A stretch of 64,000 bases of DNA. It comes from Streptomyces viridochromogenes DSM 40736 (lineage in GTDB: Bacteria; Actinomycetota; Actinomycetes; Streptomycetales; Streptomycetaceae). Below the pieces are notes generated by a model. The model saw nothing but the letters and a program-made list of their open reading frames with translations, searched no databases and was not told the origin of the DNA. Every line of letters starts with the position of its first letter. Positions within the stretch are counted from its first letter, which is position 1. Both the position numbers and the translations under genes were made by a program. Below are positions 43,770 to 55,310 of the stretch, in pieces. Where the stretch lies: positions 6,791,018-6,855,017 of the forward strand of contig NZ_GG657757.1 of assembly GCF_000158955.1 (NCBI RefSeq), in the 5' to 3' direction.

Positions 43770-46700
43770 TCAGCGAAGCTGGAAGTAGCCGGCGTGGTGC
43801 TCGACGACGGCGTCCCAGTCCGCGTCCGCCGGGAAGCGCACGACGTCCCAGCCGGCCTCCTCCAGGCGGTAGCCGGCCTCCACGTCACGGCTGGAGTCCG
43901 CCGGCCGGCCGGGGACGTCGACGAACACGGCGAGGCTGACGCCGTCCAGGCGGAAGACCAGGTCGGGGCGGGCCGCCGCGGTGCCGACGAGGACGTCGAC
44001 CTCGTCCGGCAGCCGGTAGCCCTTCGCCCTCAGCCAGCCCAGCAGGTCGCCCCGCGCGACGAGGGCCGCCAGGTCCGTCTCCACCGGGGTCGGCGCGGAC
44101 GCCGAAGCAGCCCCGGGCGCGGCGCTCGCACCGCCGGGCGCCGCCGGCGCGAGCCTGCGGAACGCCTCGCTGCGGGACTCCCCGCGGTCCTCCCGCTCGG
44201 TGCGGGCGCCGGCCAGGCGCAGCAGCAGCGGGCGGGCGGTGTGCCGGCTCAACTGGCGGTGGTTCCCTTGGTTGGCGTACGTCAGCAGGCAGGTGTAGCA
44301 GCCGCGGGCGCACTTCTCGTGCTCCGTCGGCCCGCCCAGGTCCTCACCCGTGTCCGGGTCGAAGTGGCAGATCTCCAGCGCCGTGCGGGCGGCTGTCGCG
44401 AGGGCGTCCTTGTCGTGCTGGATGCGGCGCAGCACACCCGCGCCGCCCTCCGCGGCCTCGGTGAACAGCAGGCGGCGGCGCGGCCCGTCGTCCGGGGGCA
44501 GCAGCTCCGCCGTCAGCTCGGAGTCCTCCAGCTCGAACGCCGCCTCGATGCCCCGCTCCAGCGCGTACAGGAACGACAGGGCGACCGGTTCGGGCTGCGG
44601 CTCGTCCAGCGTCACCACGAGGATGTTGCGGCGGTCCTCCACGTACGGCAGGACCCGTTTCTTGCGGCGCTTCTCGTTGCCGTCCTCGTCGACCACCGGC
44701 ATGCCGGTGCCCTCGATGGCGTCCGCGGCGGCCCGGTCGTTGAGCCAGCGGCCGTCGCCCAGGTCCAGCCAGTAGCCGTCCGGCTCGCCCTCTTTGTCGC
44801 GGACCCGGCCCAGGTTGGTGATGCGGACGGTCGCCGAGTCGCCGTAGTCCAGGTCCAGGACGGGCGCGCCGTCCGCGTCGGCGACGTGCGAGGTGAGGCG
44901 TCCCTTGCGGGCGCCGTGGTCCTGGAACGCGTACGACGTCTCCAGGCGGAAACCGGCCCGGCGGCGCTCCTCCTCGTCGGAGGAGATCCGCTCGCGCGGC
45001 GTGGTGTACACGGTGTGCAGGTGCAGCAGGCCCGTGCGCTTGCCGCGCAGCGGCTCGCCGCACATCGCGCACAGGTCGGAGCCGGCCTTGACGTCGTGGT
45101 GGTAGCCGCAGCCGTCGCAGCGGCGGGCCTCCGCCGTCGCCAGGTCGCCCGAGGCGTCCGGCGGCAGTTGGACCCGTGTGACCTGGTAGCGGGCGCCCTC
45201 GTGGTAGATGAGCGCGCCGGGGCCGAACTCGCGGATCGCGAGGAACCGGGGACGCTGGAGGTAGTCGCCGTCGGCGTTGCGGCGGTTGCCGGAGCGCGGG
45301 ATGTACGCGGCCAGCGGCAGCCGGGGGAAGCTGTAGCCGGGCAGGAACCCCTCGGACGCCAGGTAGCGGTACGGGTTGAAGTCGCTCATCACCGACTTGC
45401 TGTCGGTGGAGCGGTTCAGCAGCAGGTTCGTCTGCGTCTCCGCTTCCCGGCGCCGGGTGCGCGCCCGGCTCTGCTCACCGGGGGAGAGGGTGTGGTCGAC
45501 GACCCGCTTGTTCTGCTCGTACTGGTCGATGACGGCCGCCCGGAACAGGTCCCGCCACCGGTCGAAGGCGGCGTCGAACTTCTCCGGGGCCCGCTCGATC
45601 CGGTCCTCGATCCACTCGTCGTACCACCAGGTCGTCGCCTCGAAGTCCGCGATCAGCGGGGCGAGGACCGTGCGGGCGGAGGCGACCGCGCGCCGGCGGG
45701 CCCCCTCGTCCAGGGACAGGTCGCGGACGTCGCCCAGCAGCGGCAGCGGCATGTGAGGATCGGGGCGGTCGCCGCCGTCGGGGTCGTAGGCGACGTCGAC
45801 GACGTCCGGGATCGCGGTGCCCAGCTTCATGCCGGTCTCCGCCAGCCAGATGCCCTGGAGGTGGGAGCGGACCAGGTCCTCGTTGGCGAGGTCCAGGCGC
45901 GGCGGGGCCACCTGCCCCGACACCATGTCCTGGGAACGCCGGAAGTAGTACTGGTCGTGGCTGTTGCCCGTCGCGCAGTACGTGGTCACCAGCGCGGGCT
46001 GACCCGAGCGGCCCGCCCGGCCCGAGCGCTGCGCGTAGTTCGCCGGGGTTGGCGGCACGTTGCGCATCATCACCGCGTTGAGCGAGGAGATGTCCACGCC
46101 CAGCTCCATCGTCGGCGAGCAGTACAGCAGGGGCAGTTCGGCGTCGCGGAACTGCCGCTCGCGCTCCAGCCGGTCCTCCGGCGTGACCTGCGCGGTGTGC
46201 TCCCGCGCGAACAGGCCGGCCAGCTCGGCCGCCGCCGTGCGGTACAGGTCTCGGAAGAACGGGTTGACGCGTGGTCCCTCGCCGCTGCTGTAGGTGCGCG
46301 CCAGTGGGTCGACGGCGCCCCGCTCGCCGTCACCGGCCCGCCAGACGAGGGCGGCGGCCGACACTCGGTAGCCGGTGCGCTTCTCCGACGCGCGGCGGCG
46401 GAAGGCCGGACCGGAGCGCTCGGGAACCGCCTCCACCTCGCGCACCAGCTCCGCGTCCCGCAGCACCTTCAGCAGGTCCTCGATGACGCACTGGACGTCG
46501 TCCAGGGAGGCGGAGGCCTCGCGCAGTTCCGGCATGTTCCGCCTCAGGTACTTGCCGAACTTGCCGCGCGCCGAGAGGAACAGCGCGGAGCGCTCCATGC
46601 CCGGCCGCGAGCCGTACGGATAGGCGGTGCCGACGGACGGCTGGTCGGAGTCGCCCAGCACCCACGGCCCGGTCAGCCGCTCCTCGCTCGCACGCTGCAG

Positions 46701-49700
46701 GGTGTCGAAGTCGTCGCGGAAGTACTGCACATCGATGGCGAGTTCACGCCGCATGTAGTCGAGCAGCGTACGGCTGATCTCCTCGCGCAGCGCCGGGTCG
46801 GCGTCGCGCAGCACGGCGTGCGAGGACTGCCAGCGGTCGGACCGGGCGGCGATCCAGTCCAGGTCCTCGTAGTCGATCCGCAGCAGACCCGTCTGCTCCA
46901 GGTTCGGCATCGTGATGCGCCAGCCGCGCTCCAGGTCGCGGTAGAGGCGGTATCCGACGACATCCCGGAAGACCTTCGCCGCCCGTCGCTCCATGGACGG
47001 TGGCAGGTTCGTACCCGCCGCGTACTCATGGGGCTGGAGCCCCATCACCTCGGTGACGGCCTCGGCGAGGTCGTCGTGGTGCAGCCCTTCGTCACCCGCC
47101 TGCACCGCGGCCTGGTACAGCGCGCCGCGCAACTGGGTGACCTGGGCGAAGTCGTTGAAGTGCCCGGCCTGCAGCGAGGCGTCCTGCCGGTTGTCGACGA
47201 AGGTGAGGAGCTTGCGCGCCTCCTTGCCCAGGCTCTCCTCGGGCACCGCCCGCAGGGACTTCACGATGGACGCGGAGATGAGCGAGGTCGCCGAGGAGCG
47301 CCCCTCCTGGTCCAGGGTGGCCAGCTTGGCGAAGTCCCGGCCGCGCGTCTGCTCGTACGAGACCTGGCAGTGCACGCAGAACAGGAACGGCGCCGGCACG
47401 AACGCCGCCACCAGGCCGCCCTCGCCCGACTCGTCACCGCGGGCGTCCACGACGACGCGCTTGGGCACGCGCGGCCTGTAGGACTTCTTGACGACCATCA
47501 CGCCCTGCGCGTCCGGCTCCAGCCACGACTCCGGCAGCCGCCGGTCGTCCACGGCCTTCTGCGGGTCGGCCGGCCACTCGTAGTCCTGCCCGGGCATGCC
47601 CAGGTACAGGTAGCCCTCGCCCTCGCGGCCCCCGGAGGCGGACGTGTCCCGGCGCGGCTCGTAGCGGAACGCGCCGCCGTCCTCGGTGCGCCAGACGGTC
47701 AGGTACTCCTGGCCGCACTCGCGGCAGAACGCCAGCGGGAACAGCGGCTTGCCGTCGCTGCCCGGCTGCTCCAGCTGGTAGGTGCGGGTCAGCGGCCGGG
47801 TGAGCGGATCCTCCAGCGTCGTGTAGACGGTGTCGCCTTTGGAGAGGAACTGGTGCAGCCGGAACGCGAACAGAGGCCGCTCCGTCACCGGGTGCTTGGC
47901 CTGCGCGCCCGCCTCCAGGGTCGTCCGGATCGCCTCGCGTACGCTCTCCTCGGCCACCCCGGACGCGGCGGCCAGCTCGGCCGCCGCTTCCTCGACGGTT
48001 CCCGGGGCGCGGCGGCGCAGCCGCCCCGTGCCCTCCTCGCGCTCCAGCCCGAACCGCGACTCCACCCAGCGGGCGAGGGGATCCTTCGTCAGCGCCTCGT
48101 ACGCGCGCGGCGCTGCCGGCACCCGCAGCCGCTCGGCGGGCACGCGCTCGGGGGCTTCCTCCGTCGCCCGGACCAGGGTCTCGCCGATGACCCGCTCCGG
48201 CAGCACCGTCGTGCCGAACAGACGCCCGGCCACCTTGGCCACCTCGCGCCGCTGGTCCTCCCAGGAGCCTTCGGTGGACATCGTCGCCGAGGTGCCGATG
48301 CACTGCAGGGACGCCGACGCCCGGCAGGCCTCACGGACCCGGCGGATCAGGAACGCCACGTCGGCGCCCTGCCGGCCCCTGTAGGTGTGCAGCTCGTCGA
48401 AGACGAGGAACTGCAGCCCCTCGGCCATGCGGATCAGGCTGGACCGGTCGTCCGGCCGGGTCAGCATCAGTTCCAGCATCACGTAGTTGGTCAGCAGGAT
48501 GTCCGGGGGGTTCTTGCGCAGTTCACGGCGCTCCTCGGTGGACTCCTGGCCCGTGTAGCGAGCGAAGGTGACCAGTTCGCGGCCCTTCCCGAAGCCGTGA
48601 CGCAGGTACTTCTCCAGCTCCCCGAGCTGCGAGTTGGCCAGCGCGTTCATCGGGTAGACGACGATCGCCCGCACTCGGCCGCCGGCGCCCAGGCCCGCGG
48701 CCTGACGCTCCTTCAGCACCCGGTCCACGATCGGCACGATGTACGACAGCGACTTGCCGGAACCGGTACCGGTGGTCAGGACGTAGGAGTCGCCCGCCTG
48801 CGCGGCCTCGATCGCCTGCCGCTGGTGGAGGTGGAAGGTCAGCGGCCGGCCGTCCGGGCGCGGCGAGGTCTCCTTCTTCCCCGCCTGGAAGATCTCCGCG
48901 CACCTGGGGTGCAGCACCCCGTCCCGCACGAGGTCGGTGACCTGGCCGCCGTCCGCGAAGAACGGGTTCAGCGACAGCCACGGGTCGGGCCACTGCGACT
49001 TCGCCTTCAGGTCGTCCGCGACGAAGCCCTCGATCCGGGCGTCCCGGATCACCGTCCCGCTCCTGGTGAAGCTCTCGTATTCGGCGATCAGATCGGCGTG
49101 GATACCGAAGACGTCCATCGCCTCGGGCAGGCGCGGCTCCCGGCGCGGCACCGGCGCGGACGCGGCGGGGGTTCGCTCGGGGAGCAGGGCGCGCAACCGC
49201 GCCACCGGGTCCGTCGCCTGCCAGTGCGGAGCGAGCAGGGCGGCCGTGGCGTCCGGCGCGAGCGCGAGGGGGACCAGCACCTCGCGGACCAGGGCGGCAT
49301 TCTCCGGCCGTAGTTCGGCGTCCTTCTCCAGGAGGCGCTCCACCAGCCGGACCAGCCCGGCGGGCAGGTCCGGGCGCACCAGGGTCAGCTGCGGCGGTCG
49401 CTCGTGCAGGTGCTGTTCGGAGAGCTCGTAGTGGGTGCGGGCGGAGAATGGCGGTCGGCCTATCAGCAGTTCGTACAGGATGCAGCCGAGCGCGTAGAGG
49501 TCGGCCGGGGCGGAGACCCGTTCGGCACGGAACTGTTCGGGCGCCATGTAGCGGGCCGTGCCGAGGCTGACGCCGGTGCTGGTCAGCCGCGTCTGGTCGG
49601 GGTCGTCGACGATCGAGCCCATGCCGAAGTCGAGGATCTTGACAGTGCCGTCCCCGGTCAGCATCACGTTGGCCGGCTTCAGGTCGCGGTGGACGACCCC

Positions 49701-50138
49701 GGCGGTGTGCGCAGCGGTGAGCCCGGCGGCGATCTGCGCCCCGATCGCGGCGGCCCAGGAGACCGGGAGCTGGGGCTCCTCGTCGATGAGGTCCGCGAGC
49801 GGATGACCGTCCAGCAGCTCCATGGCCAGGTAGGGCAGACCGCTGCCGCCCGGGGCGTCGTCCACGCCGCCGTCGATCAGCAGAGTGAGGTTCGGGTGGC
49901 CCTGGGAGAGCATCCGCATGATCCGCACCTCGCGGCGGAAGCGGTCGACCTCCTTGCCGGACCCCGAGGTGTCGACCGCGATCCCGGTCCGGCCGCGCAG
50001 CACCGTCTTGAGGGCGACCTGGCGGTGCGGGGAGTACGGGCCGGCCTCGAGGTCCTCGGCCCGGTGCACCTCCCCCATGTTCCCGCGCCCCAAGGCCCCC
50101 GTGATCCGGAACCGTCCGCCGACTGTCTCCAGCCCCAC
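43770..50138 (-). CDS. Ser/Thr protein kinase - DEAD/DEAH helicase - DUF1998 fusion, 2122 residues
   Basis: Residues 1 to about 290 form a complete kinase: GRGNMGEV, lysine K44 (VALKTV), HRDLKPANVM (150-159), DFG at 170-172, APE at 199-201; there is no transmembrane or PASTA part. A linker leads to an MrfA/Hrq1-like SF2 helicase with Walker A TTGTGSGKS (455-463), DELH (581-584) and RSGRAGRSGQPALV. The C-terminal third has zinc ribbons (CDGCGYHH, CAMCGEPL) and a DUF1998 cysteine cluster (KCARGCYTCLLTY). The last ~90 residues (PDLVFRLDGVSLAVFVDV) resemble a nuclease fold but lack a clear lysine. The GTG start follows GGAGGGG. It heads the operon with drmD and the methylase, with its promoter at a shared palindrome. 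Confidence 0.9.
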   Translation of the reverse strand: MGLETVGGRFRITGALGRGNMGEVHRAEDLEAGPYSPHRQVALKTVLRGRTGIAVDTSGSGKEVDRFRREVRIMRMLSQGHPNLTLLIDGGVDDAPGGSGLPYLAMELLDGHPLADLIDEEPQLPVSWAAAIGAQIAAGLTAAHTAGVVHRDLKPANVMLTGDGTVKILDFGMGSIVDDPDQTRLTSTGVSLGTARYMAPEQFRAERVSAPADLYALGCILYELLIGRPPFSARTHYELSEQHLHERPPQLTLVRPDLPAGLVRLVERLLEKDAELRPENAALVREVLVPLALAPDATAALLAPHWQATDPVARLRALLPERTPAASAPVPRREPRLPEAMDVFGIHADLIAEYESFTRSGTVIRDARIEGFVADDLKAKSQWPDPWLSLNPFFADGGQVTDLVRDGVLHPRCAEIFQAGKKETSPRPDGRPLTFHLHQRQAIEAAQAGDSYVLTTGTGSGKSLSYIVPIVDRVLKERQAAGLGAGGRVRAIVVYPMNALANSQLGELEKYLRHGFGKGRELVTFARYTGQESTEERRELRKNPPDILLTNYVMLELMLTRPDDRSSLIRMAEGLQFLVFDELHTYRGRQGADVAFLIRRVREACRASASLQCIGTSATMSTEGSWEDQRREVAKVAGRLFGTTVLPERVIGETLVRATEEAPERVPAERLRVPAAPRAYEALTKDPLARWVESRFGLEREEGTGRLRRRAPGTVEEAAAELAAASGVAEESVREAIRTTLEAGAQAKHPVTERPLFAFRLHQFLSKGDTVYTTLEDPLTRPLTRTYQLEQPGSDGKPLFPLAFCRECGQEYLTVWRTEDGGAFRYEPRRDTSASGGREGEGYLYLGMPGQDYEWPADPQKAVDDRRLPESWLEPDAQGVMVVKKSYRPRVPKRVVVDARGDESGEGGLVAAFVPAPFLFCVHCQVSYEQTRGRDFAKLATLDQEGRSSATSLISASIVKSLRAVPEESLGKEARKLLTFVDNRQDASLQAGHFNDFAQVTQLRGALYQAAVQAGDEGLHHDDLAEAVTEVMGLQPHEYAAGTNLPPSMERRAAKVFRDVVGYRLYRDLERGWRITMPNLEQTGLLRIDYEDLDWIAARSDRWQSSHAVLRDADPALREEISRTLLDYMRRELAIDVQYFRDDFDTLQRASEERLTGPWVLGDSDQPSVGTAYPYGSRPGMERSALFLSARGKFGKYLRRNMPELREASASLDDVQCVIEDLLKVLRDAELVREVEAVPERSGPAFRRRASEKRTGYRVSAAALVWRAGDGERGAVDPLARTYSSGEGPRVNPFFRDLYRTAAAELAGLFAREHTAQVTPEDRLERERQFRDAELPLLYCSPTMELGVDISSLNAVMMRNVPPTPANYAQRSGRAGRSGQPALVTTYCATGNSHDQYYFRRSQDMVSGQVAPPRLDLANEDLVRSHLQGIWLAETGMKLGTAIPDVVDVAYDPDGGDRPDPHMPLPLLGDVRDLSLDEGARRRAVASARTVLAPLIADFEATTWWYDEWIEDRIERAPEKFDAAFDRWRDLFRAAVIDQYEQNKRVVDHTLSPGEQSRARTRRREAETQTNLLLNRSTDSKSVMSDFNPYRYLASEGFLPGYSFPRLPLAAYIPRSGNRRNADGDYLQRPRFLAIREFGPGALIYHEGARYQVTRVQLPPDASGDLATAEARRCDGCGYHHDVKAGSDLCAMCGEPLRGKRTGLLHLHTVYTTPRERISSDEEERRRAGFRLETSYAFQDHGARKGRLTSHVADADGAPVLDLDYGDSATVRITNLGRVRDKEGEPDGYWLDLGDGRWLNDRAAADAIEGTGMPVVDEDGNEKRRKKRVLPYVEDRRNILVVTLDEPQPEPVALSFLYALERGIEAAFELEDSELTAELLPPDDGPRRRLLFTEAAEGGAGVLRRIQHDKDALATAARTALEICHFDPDTGEDLGGPTEHEKCARGCYTCLLTYANQGNHRQLSRHTARPLLLRLAGARTEREDRGESRSEAFRRLAPAAPGGASAAPGAASASAPTPVETDLAALVARGDLLGWLRAKGYRLPDEVDVLVGTAAARPDLVFRLDGVSLAVFVDVPGRPADSSRDVEAGYRLEEAGWDVVRFPADADWDAVVEHHAGYFQLR

Positions 50139-50199
50139 TTACCCCTCCCCGCTCCACCCGTCACAGACAAGGTGGGTACACCCCTAGGAAGCGTATACC

Positions 50200-50212
50200 G
50201 TCACCCGGTGAC
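50200..50212. promoter_or_regulatory. Second inverted repeat in the kinase-helicase promoter
   Basis: GTCACCCGGTGAC, 6-bp arms and one central base. On the minus strand it lies just before TATACG, a possible -10 for the kinase-helicase gene, and after TGATGC, a weak -35 at 17 bp. It would therefore sit inside the promoter spacer, a position suited to repression. Confidence 0.4.
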
Positions 50213-50229
50213 GAGCATCACACCTTCCT

Positions 50230-50244
50230 GTTGACGTTGTCAAC
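50230..50244. promoter_or_regulatory. Island palindrome, copy 4 (perfect)
   Basis: GTTGACGTTGTCAAC is a perfect 6-bp inverted repeat with a 3-bp spacer, 92 bp before the kinase-helicase start. On the minus strand it reads TTGACA, then GATGCT after 18 bp. It shares 13 consecutive bases (CCGTTGACAACGT on the minus strand) with copy 1. The 120 bp between it and the end of the murA-like gene hold nothing I recognise and may contain the island boundary. Confidence 0.6.
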
Positions 50245-50364
50245 GGATGGTTGGGGTGCTGGGTCAGGCGGATAGCGCGGCGTCCCGCTCTCGACGGCAG
50301 GGCAGTTCCGCGATCCCGCACAGGCGTCGAGGTGATTGCCCAACCTCTTTGAGTCGATGGCGGG

Positions 50365-51894
50365 TCAGATGTCCCGGAACGTCTCGATCTGCGCCCCCAC
50401 CGAGTTCAGCCGCTCCGCCAGGTCCTCGTACCCCCGGTTGATGACGTACACGTTGCGCAGCACCGACGTGCCCTCGGCGGCCATCATGGCCAGGAGGACG
50501 ACGACCGCCGGGCGCAGTGCGGGCGGGCACATCATCTCGGCGGCGCGCCAGCGGGTCGGGCCCTCGACCAGGACGCGGTGGGGGTCCAGCAGCTGGAGCC
50601 GGCCGCCGAGGCGGTTCAGGTCGGTCAGGTAGATCGCGCGGTTGTCGTAGACCCAGTCGTGGATGAGGGTCTTGCCCTGGGCCGCCGCCGCGATGGCCGC
50701 GAAGAACGGGACGTTGTCGATGTTCAGGCCCGGGAACGGCATGGGGTGGATCTTGTCGATCGGCGCCTGCAGCTTGGAGGGCCGGACGGTGAGGTCCACC
50801 AGCCGGGTGCGGCCGTTGTCGGCGAAGTACTCGGGCGTGCGGTCGTGGTCGAGGCCCATCTCCTCCAGGACCGCCAGCTCGATCTCCAGGAACTCGATCG
50901 GCACCCGGCGCACCGTCAGCTCCGACTCGGTCATGACGGCCGCCGCGACGAGGCTCATCGCCTCGACCGGGTCCTCGGAGGGGGAGTAGTCCACGTCCAC
51001 GTCGATGGTCGGCACGCCGTGCACGGTGAGGGTGGTCGTGCCGATGCCGTCGACCTTGACGCCGAGGGCCTCCAGGAAGAAGCACAGGTCCTGGACCATG
51101 TAGTTGGAGGAGGCGTTGCGGATGACCGTGGTGCCGTCGTGCCGGGCGGCGGCGAGCAGCGCGTTCTCGGTCACCGTGTCGCCGCGCTCGGTCAGCACGA
51201 TCGGGCGGTCGGGGCGGACCGAGCGGTCCACCACGGCGTGGTACTGGCCCTCGGTCGCCGCGAGGTCGAGACCGAACCGGCGCAGCGCGATCATGTGCGG
51301 CTCGACCGTGCGGGTGCCGAGGTCGCAGCCACCGGCGTACGGCAGCTTGAACTGGTCCATGCGGTGCAGCAGGGGACCGAGGAACATGATGATCGAGCGG
51401 GTGCGGCGGGCCGCCTCCGCGTCGATCGCCGCCAGGTCCAGCTCGGCCGGCGGCACGATCTCCAGGTCGACACCGTCGTTGATCCACCGGGTGCGGACGC
51501 CGACGGAGCCGAGCACCTCCAGGAGGCGGTACACCTCCTCGATGCGAGCGACGCGGCGCAGCACCGTGCGCCCCTGGTTGAGCAGTGAGGCGCACAGCAG
51601 CGCCACGCACGCGTTCTTGCTCGTCTTCACGTCGATGGCACCGGACAGCCGACGCCCGCCGACCACCCGCAGATGCATCGGACCGGCGTAGCCGAGGGAC
51701 ACGATCTCGCTGTCGAGGGCTTCCCCGATGCGCGCGATCATCTCAAGGCTGATGTTCTGGTTGCCGCGCTCGATCCGGTTCACCGCACTCTGGCTGGTGC
51801 CGAGCGCCTCGGCCAGCTGCGACTGAGTCCAGCCCCGGTGCTGCCGAGCGTCACGGATGAGCCTGCCGATGCGTACGAGGTAGTCGTCTGCCAT
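50365..51894 (-). CDS. murA: HTH-MurA fusion (UDP-GlcNAc 1-carboxyvinyltransferase family)
   Basis: The 509-residue protein has an XRE helix-turn-helix at 8-65 (WTQSQLAEALGTSQSAVNRIE) joined to an EPSP synthase/MurA domain. The catalytic cysteine loop GGCDLGTRTVEPH matches the MurA pattern around Cys115 of E. coli, and SKNACVALLCASLL corresponds to the UDP-sugar binding start. MurA makes the first committed peptidoglycan precursor from UDP-GlcNAc and PEP in the cytoplasm. The fusion is known in actinomycetes; I recall the same gene beside aconitase in S. coelicolor. Thirteen bp before its ATG starts an inverted repeat (51907-51922) that may be its own operator. Whether it is enzyme, regulator or both is not settled. 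Confidence 0.88.
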   Translation of the reverse strand: MADDYLVRIGRLIRDARQHRGWTQSQLAEALGTSQSAVNRIERGNQNISLEMIARIGEALDSEIVSLGYAGPMHLRVVGGRRLSGAIDVKTSKNACVALLCASLLNQGRTVLRRVARIEEVYRLLEVLGSVGVRTRWINDGVDLEIVPPAELDLAAIDAEAARRTRSIIMFLGPLLHRMDQFKLPYAGGCDLGTRTVEPHMIALRRFGLDLAATEGQYHAVVDRSVRPDRPIVLTERGDTVTENALLAAARHDGTTVIRNASSNYMVQDLCFFLEALGVKVDGIGTTTLTVHGVPTIDVDVDYSPSEDPVEAMSLVAAAVMTESELTVRRVPIEFLEIELAVLEEMGLDHDRTPEYFADNGRTRLVDLTVRPSKLQAPIDKIHPMPFPGLNIDNVPFFAAIAAAAQGKTLIHDWVYDNRAIYLTDLNRLGGRLQLLDPHRVLVEGPTRWRAAEMMCPPALRPAVVVLLAMMAAEGTSVLRNVYVINRGYEDLAERLNSVGAQIETFRDI

Positions 51895-51906
51895 GTGGTT
51901 GAGGTT

Positions 51907-51922
51907 ATCTCAGATATGAGAT
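51907..51922. promoter_or_regulatory. Inverted repeat upstream of HTH-MurA
   Basis: ATCTCAGATATGAGAT has 6-bp arms around GATA, immediately upstream of the HTH-MurA start (51894). The position over the expected promoter suggests autoregulation by the protein's own HTH domain. Confidence 0.5.
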
Positions 51923-51978
51923 GAGGTCCGACCGGGGGGTCCGTTCGGGTGACGGGACGTCAATCCGACCCGGTGGCC

Positions 51979-52179
51979 TCAGTGTCGCTTGGTGGTGTGC
52001 GTGCGCCGCCAGCCGAAAGGTCCGGGCAGATCCATCGACGTCGTACGGCGCCCCGTGCTGCTGCGGGTGTATCGAGGGCCGTTCTTTCCGCCGCCGGTGG
52101 TGATGGACCAGGAGCGCTTGTTGATGTTCAGTCGCACCCCCGGAAGGATCCGGAAACTCTTGCGGAACGTGAGCGGCAT
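51979..52179 (-). CDS. DUF4236 small protein
   Basis: The 66-residue protein begins MPLTFRKSFRILPGVRLNIN, which matches the DUF4236 pattern (F-RKS...PGVRLN) and is followed by a basic, glycine-rich tail. The ATG at 52179 follows GAGGAG at 7 bp. The function of DUF4236 is unknown. It lies between HTH-MurA and aconitase and is transcribed toward HTH-MurA, but ends 85 bp before its start, so it has its own promoter or could read through. Confidence 0.8.
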   Translation of the reverse strand: MPLTFRKSFRILPGVRLNINKRSWSITTGGGKNGPRYTRSSTGRRTTSMDLPGPFGWRRTHTTKRH

Positions 52180-52299
52180 GCCTGACTCCTCTTCGTCGTC
52201 CGTCTCAGGTGGACACCGGATTCGGATACCCGGGAAAAGGCCGCACATGACCCACGGCGGACGCCGGGGCATGACCAACCGGCCCGGGTGTATTAGAGT

Positions 52300-52317
52300 T
52301 ATCTCGACATCGAGATA
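52300..52317. promoter_or_regulatory. Perfect inverted repeat upstream of aconitase
   Basis: TATCTCGA, two bases, TCGAGATA: 8-bp perfect arms, 130 bp before the aconitase start. It is a likely operator of an unidentified regulator, possibly of the TetR type that controls aconitase in other actinobacteria. The DUF4236 start lies 121 bp on the other side, so it could serve both. Confidence 0.5.
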
Positions 52318-52360
52318 TCTGCCGAGGTGCACCGCAGCCGCCACGCCCGGTAAGGGTTAC

Positions 52361-52379
52361 CTAACTTAGCCTTACCTTA
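52361..52379. promoter_or_regulatory. Iron-box-like site (DmdR/IdeR type) upstream of aconitase
   Basis: CTAACTTAGCCTTACCTTA matches the 19-bp DtxR-family consensus TWAGGTWAGSCTWACCTWA at 16 positions, with all mismatches in the left arm. It lies 69 bp before the aconitase start. DtxR-family repressors use iron as co-repressor, which fits an iron-sulfur enzyme target. Confidence 0.5.
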
Positions 52380-52447
52380 GCGGATCGGTCGAGATGCCGT
52401 GGCGGCAGGATCGTGGTGGTACGCGCACATCAATGAAGGAGACTGTC

Positions 52448-55243
<2,796 letters not shown>

Positions 55244-55272
55244 GCGGACCGCACGGCACCACACGGCAGTCA

Positions 55273-55310
55273 GAGGGCCGCGTTCCCGGGAAACCGGGGG
55301 CGCGGCCCTC
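55273..55310 (+). terminator. Hairpin terminator after acnA
   Basis: GAGGGCCGCG and its exact complement CGCGGCCCTC flank an 18-base loop that can itself pair (TTCCCGG/CCGGG). It starts 30 bp after the aconitase stop. Confidence 0.8.

Noticed and set aside
43740..49313. An 1857-codon open frame on the plus strand, opposite the kinase-helicase gene
   Set aside because: Its translation is Arg/Val/Gln/Gly-rich without domains, while the minus frame has kinase, helicase and DUF1998 motifs throughout. Long antisense open frames are expected at this GC content.
36579..50138. BREX (Pgl) system
   Set aside because: A PglX-like methylase and a kinase domain are present, but there is no PglZ phosphatase-like gene and no BrxC/PglY ATPase, and the DrmD-type SNF2 gene is not a BREX component.
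4738..50138. Integrative element with tRNA attachment site
   Set aside because: I found no integrase, transposase, tRNA gene or flanking direct repeat, so the mode of acquisition cannot be stated.
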